From: Planctomycetota bacterium
GTDB taxonomy: Bacteria; Planctomycetota; UBA1135; GCA-002686595
Assembly (NCBI GenBank): GCA_016712565.1
Contig: JADJQU010000001.1
Span: forward strand, 983,910 to 1,047,909
DNA: 64,000 bases
Direction of reading: 5' to 3'
Part shown: positions 60,905 to 64,000 of the stretch, in pieces
Layout: each line of letters begins with the position of its first letter
Position numbering within the stretch: position 1 is the stretch's first letter
Translations under genes and position numbers: made by a program
Notes under the pieces: model-generated
What the model was told of the DNA's origin: nothing
Database searches by the model: none
What the model saw: the letters and a program-made list of their open reading frames with translations, nothing else

Positions 60905-62443
60905 GTGAATTCACTGCAACTCGACGGCGCGAGCCTGACCCTCGAAGCCCTGGCGCCGATTTTCCGCGGCGAGTCCCTCTCGATCTCCATCGCGCCGTCG
61001 GCCCGCGCCGCCGTGCTGCGCGCGCGCAAGCTCGTGGAGCAGCACGTGGAGGCCGGGGACGTGGTCTACGGGCTCACCACGGGCTTCGGCAAGCTGAAGA
61101 GCGTCGCCATCGCCCGCGAGGACCTGGCGGAGTTGCAGACGAACCTGGTGCTCTCCCACTGCTGCGGCGTGGGCGCCCCCATGCCCGAGGCCGAGGTGCG
61201 CGCCGCCATGGTGCTGCGGCTCAACGGCCTTCTGCGCGGACACTCCGGCGCGCGGCTCGAAGTCTGCGAACAATGGGCGCGCCTGATCGAGAAGGGCTTC
61301 GTGCCCGTGGTGCCCCAGCAGGGCTCGGTGGGGGCCAGCGGCGACCTGGCGCCCCTGGCGCACCTGTGCGCCGCCACGATGGGTCACGGGGAAGCGACCG
61401 TGCGCGGCGTCCGCATGTCGGCATCTTCGGCCCTTTCCCAGGTGGGCGAGCGGCCCCTGGTGCTCCAGGCCAAGGAAGGCCTCGCGCTGATCAACGGCAC
61501 GGAGATCATGAAGGCCATCGCGGTCGGCGTGCTGCTGCGGGCCGCGAACCTCTCGCGCACGGCGGACGCGGTCGCCTCGCTCACCCTGGAGGCCCTGCAG
61601 GGCTCCCAGGTGCCCTTCGACACGCGCTTCGCCGACTTGAAGGGCCACGCCGGGCATCGCCGCACGTCCGAGAACATGCTGCGCTGCCTCGCGGACTCCG
61701 AAGTGATGAGGAGCCATGCGGACTGCGGCCGCGTGCAGGATCCCTATTCCCTGCGCTGCATTCCCCAGGTGCACGGCGCTTTCAAGACCGCCCTGGAGCA
61801 CGCCTGGTCCGTGCTGGCGAACGAGGTCAACGCCGTCACCGACAACCCGATCCTGTTCCCGGACACGGGCGAGGTGCTGAGCGCCGGCCAGTTCCACGGC
61901 CAGCCGATCTCCATGGTGATGGACTACCTGGCCCTGGCCACCTGCACCCTGGCCAACATCTCCGAACGGCGCGTCGAGCAGTTGGTGAACCCCGACCTGT
62001 CGCGACTGCCGGCGTTCCTCGCGCAGCGGGCGGGACTGCACTCGGGCCTGATGATCGCCCAGGTGACCGCCGCGGCCCTGGCGAGCGAGAACAAGTCCCT
62101 GGCGCACCCGGCCTCGGTGGATTCGATCCCCACCAGCGCCAACCAGGAGGACCACGTGTCCATGGGCAGCATCGCCGCGCGCAAGGCGCGCGCGATCGTC
62201 GACAACGTCGAGTGCGTGTTGGCCATCGAGGTCCTGTGCGCGGCCCAGGCGCGCGAGTTCAAGGCCGAACTCAAGGCCGGCCGCGGCGCCGAGGCCGTGC
62301 ACCGCTGCCTGCGCAGCAAGGTCAAGGCCAGCGCGGGCGACCACTACCTGCACACCGACATCGAAGGGGCCCGCGCCCTGGTGGCTTCGGGGCAGTTGGC
62401 CGCGGCCGCGGCGACGGCCCTGGGCGGCGAGCTCTCGGCCTGA
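60905..62443 (+). CDS. hutH: Histidine ammonia-lyase
   Basis: HutH removes ammonia from histidine to give urocanate, the first step of histidine breakdown. The 512-residue product has YGLTTGFGKLKSV, the Ala-Ser-Gly triad at about 144-146 (GSVGASGDLAPLAH) that cyclises to the MIO cofactor, QDPYSLRCIPQVHG, NPILFPDTGEVLSAGQFHG and SANQEDHVSMGS. GTG 60905 is chosen because it gives the normal family length. Other hut genes (hutU, hutI) are not adjacent. It converges on the RND gene with 9 bp between stops. Confidence 0.95.
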   Translation: MNSLQLDGASLTLEALAPIFRGESLSISIAPSARAAVLRARKLVEQHVEAGDVVYGLTTGFGKLKSVAIAREDLAELQTNLVLSHCCGVGAPMPEAEVRAAMVLRLNGLLRGHSGARLEVCEQWARLIEKGFVPVVPQQGSVGASGDLAPLAHLCAATMGHGEATVRGVRMSASSALSQVGERPLVLQAKEGLALINGTEIMKAIAVGVLLRAANLSRTADAVASLTLEALQGSQVPFDTRFADLKGHAGHRRTSENMLRCLADSEVMRSHADCGRVQDPYSLRCIPQVHGAFKTALEHAWSVLANEVNAVTDNPILFPDTGEVLSAGQFHGQPISMVMDYLALATCTLANISERRVEQLVNPDLSRLPAFLAQRAGLHSGLMIAQVTAAALASENKSLAHPASVDSIPTSANQEDHVSMGSIAARKARAIVDNVECVLAIEVLCAAQAREFKAELKAGRGAEAVHRCLRSKVKASAGDHYLHTDIEGARALVASGQLAAAAATALGGELSA

Positions 62444-62452
62444 GGGACCGCC

Positions 62453-64000
62453 CTACTCCGGCGTGGGGCCTCGGGGGCCGGAGGCGCGGCGGCGCGTGAA
62501 CAGCCGACCCAGATCGTCGAAGTACGTGTAGGCCACCGGCGTGACGATCAGGGTGAGCAGCAGCGAGAGCGTCTGGCCGCCGATCACCACCACGGCCACG
62601 GCGCGCCGTTCCTCGGCCCCCGGTCCGCTGCCCACGGCGAGCGGCAACATGCCCGCCACGAGCGCCAGGGTGGTCATCAGGATCGGCCGCAGGCGGTCGC
62701 GGTTCGCCTCCAGGATCGCCGCGTGCCGCTCCAGACCGCGGGCCCGCAGCTGGTTGGTGTGGTCGATCTGCAGGATCGAGTTCTTCTTCACCACGCCGAA
62801 CAGCACCAGGATGCCCAGGGCCGAGTAGAGGTTGAGGGTCGAGTCGGTCCAGTAGAGCGACAGCAGGGCAAAGGGCACCGAGAGCGGCAGGGAGAGCAGG
62901 ATCGTCAGCGGGTGGACCAGGCTCTCGAACTGGCTGGCGAGGATCACGTACATGAGGACCAGGGAGAGGCTGAAGGCCCACAGGAACTCCTGGAACGTGC
63001 GTTCCAACTCGCGGCCGCGTCCCGAGACTCGGGTCGTGTAGGCCGCCGGCATGTTCATGGCGGCGCTGGCCTCGCGCAGGGCGGCCAGGCGGTCGGCCAG
63101 GGCATAGCCCGGGGCCACCGACGCCCGCAGCGAAACCTGCCGCTGGCGATCCATGCGATCGATGCGCGACGCGCCCACGGCCTCCTCGAAGCGCGCCACG
63201 CTGTCGAGCCGCACCAGGCCGGTGCCGCCGTTCGCCGGGACGTGGAGCTCGCCCAGGCGCTCCGCCGCGACGCGATCGGTCTCCCGCAGACGCAACACCA
63301 CGTCGTAGTCCTCTCCCAGCTCGCGGTCCCGGAAGCGCGAGGCACGGTCGTCGCCGCCCACGAGCACCCGCAGCGTGTCCGCCACGTCGGCCACCTCCAC
63401 GCCCAGGGCCGCCGCGCGGTCCCTGTCGATCACCGTGCGCAATTCCGGTGTAGAGAGCCGCAAGGTCGTGTCGGCATCCACGATGCCCCCCAGGTTCAGG
63501 GCGCGCGCGCGCAGCTCTTCCCCGTACCCGTTCAGGGCGTCCAGGTCCGGTCCGAGGATCGAGAAGTCGATCTCGAAGTTTCCCCCGCCGATGTTGAAGG
63601 AGGGCGAATTGCGCACCGAACAGCGCAGGTGGGGGATTTGCGCCAGCCGCCGGCGCACGTCGACCATCACGTCGCGCTGGGTGGTGATCTCGCGCCAGGC
63701 CCGGGAGGGTTCGCCCGCGCGGAGGCATTCGAGCAGGCGTCCCAGGGAGAAGCGCCGTTCGGAGTGGGGCGCGATGCGCACGAACACGTCGCCGCGGCTC
63801 ACCTGTCCCAGGAAGCTGCCGCCGGTGGTGGCGAGCACCGTCCGCACGTGTGGAGTCTCGCGCAGCACGCGCTCCACTTCGGCCATGGCCCGGTCCATGG
63901 ACGCCACGCTGGCCCCCTCCGGGCCGCTGACGTTGACCTCGAATTCGGCCTCGTCCACGTCCGTGGGCGTGTACTCCTGCCGCACCCAGGAATACAGCGG
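62453..64000 (-). CDS. RND-family efflux pump, C-terminal part (runs off the window)
   Basis: The reading frame is open to the window edge, so the start and N-terminal half are missing. About 515 residues are present. They correspond to the second porter region and the last membrane bundle of an AcrB/HAE-type inner-membrane pump: SFNIGGGNFEIDFSILGPD, VRLDSVARFEEAVGASRI, LMYVILASQFESLVHPLTI, ALGILVLFGVVKKNSILQ and RLRPILMTTLALVAGMLPLA. Such pumps export drugs or lipids using the proton gradient. A membrane-fusion partner may lie beyond the edge. The substrate is unknown. Confidence 0.92.
   Translation of the reverse strand, partial: PLYSWVRQEYTPTDVDEAEFEVNVSGPEGASVASMDRAMAEVERVLRETPHVRTVLATTGGSFLGQVSRGDVFVRIAPHSERRFSLGRLLECLRAGEPSRAWREITTQRDVMVDVRRRLAQIPHLRCSVRNSPSFNIGGGNFEIDFSILGPDLDALNGYGEELRARALNLGGIVDADTTLRLSTPELRTVIDRDRAAALGVEVADVADTLRVLVGGDDRASRFRDRELGEDYDVVLRLRETDRVAAERLGELHVPANGGTGLVRLDSVARFEEAVGASRIDRMDRQRQVSLRASVAPGYALADRLAALREASAAMNMPAAYTTRVSGRGRELERTFQEFLWAFSLSLVLMYVILASQFESLVHPLTILLSLPLSVPFALLSLYWTDSTLNLYSALGILVLFGVVKKNSILQIDHTNQLRARGLERHAAILEANRDRLRPILMTTLALVAGMLPLAVGSGPGAEERRAVAVVVIGGQTLSLLLTLIVTPVAYTYFDDLGRLFTRRRASGPRGPTPE

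Overview
The window is about 70% G+C and densely packed, with many 4-nt ATGA/GTGA overlaps and genes on both strands. Several traits suggest a bacterium of the Planctomycetota or a similar large-genome environmental lineage. These are a pyrophosphate-type phosphofructokinase together with a K+-dependent membrane pyrophosphatase, many FG-GAP, PDZ, FHA and carboxypeptidase-regulatory-like secreted proteins, a sulfatase-fold enzyme, and rsmH lying outside any division cluster. This is inference from gene content; there is no rRNA in the window to anchor taxonomy.

Layout. 1-8 kb: tRNA-Leu(AAG), a frameshifted pfp, a cupredoxin, a PDZ protein and a lipoprotein, then rsmH overlapping a hybrid sensor kinase. 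8-14 kb: a DEAD-box RNA helicase, an ACT protein, a matrixin-type metalloprotease with its companion, and a PolB-like exonuclease. 14-28 kb: a GT39-like membrane enzyme, a sulfatase-fold protein, a YyaL/DUF255 protein, rsfS, hppA with a terminator, DedA, a three-gene ABC operon and a divergent FHA protein. 28.2-31.5 kb: an accessory island of lower G+C with a decayed IS66 transposase, an orphan membrane protein and an IS3-type element. 31.5-48.4 kb: a loose surface-glycan region (four GT4 and one GT2 glycosyltransferases, a nucleotidyltransferase, a YfhO-like protein and a flippase) interspersed with a molybdopterin oxidoreductase, a cytochrome c lipoprotein, an SDR and a ChaN lipoprotein. 48.4-61 kb: an isocitrate/isopropylmalate-family dehydrogenase, then a tandemly duplicated convergent module of a secreted helical protein facing an FG-GAP propeller protein, and a carboxypeptidase-regulatory-like protein. 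61-64 kb: hutH and the 3' part of an RND pump that runs off the window.

How genes fit together. Pfp and HppA both use pyrophosphate, one driving glycolytic flux and the other ion pumping. The glycosyltransferases, flippase and YfhO/GT39-like proteins are consistent with surface polysaccharide assembly. The duplicated module (49.7-59.0 kb) is the strongest candidate for an undescribed system. In both copies a predicted exported helical protein with a conserved DPDFDD motif is encoded tail-to-tail with a calcium-type beta-propeller protein. The two copies meet at a short divergent intergenic region that carries three tandem 13-bp repeats and a 14-bp palindrome.

Dispersed palindromic repeats of about 130-180 bp lie at 7.9, 16.1, 16.3, 46.8 and 48.4 kb, all at gene borders. 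Two near-identical 167-bp copies sit immediately upstream of start codons of multi-spanning membrane protein genes, and one also supplies the stop codon of the flippase gene.
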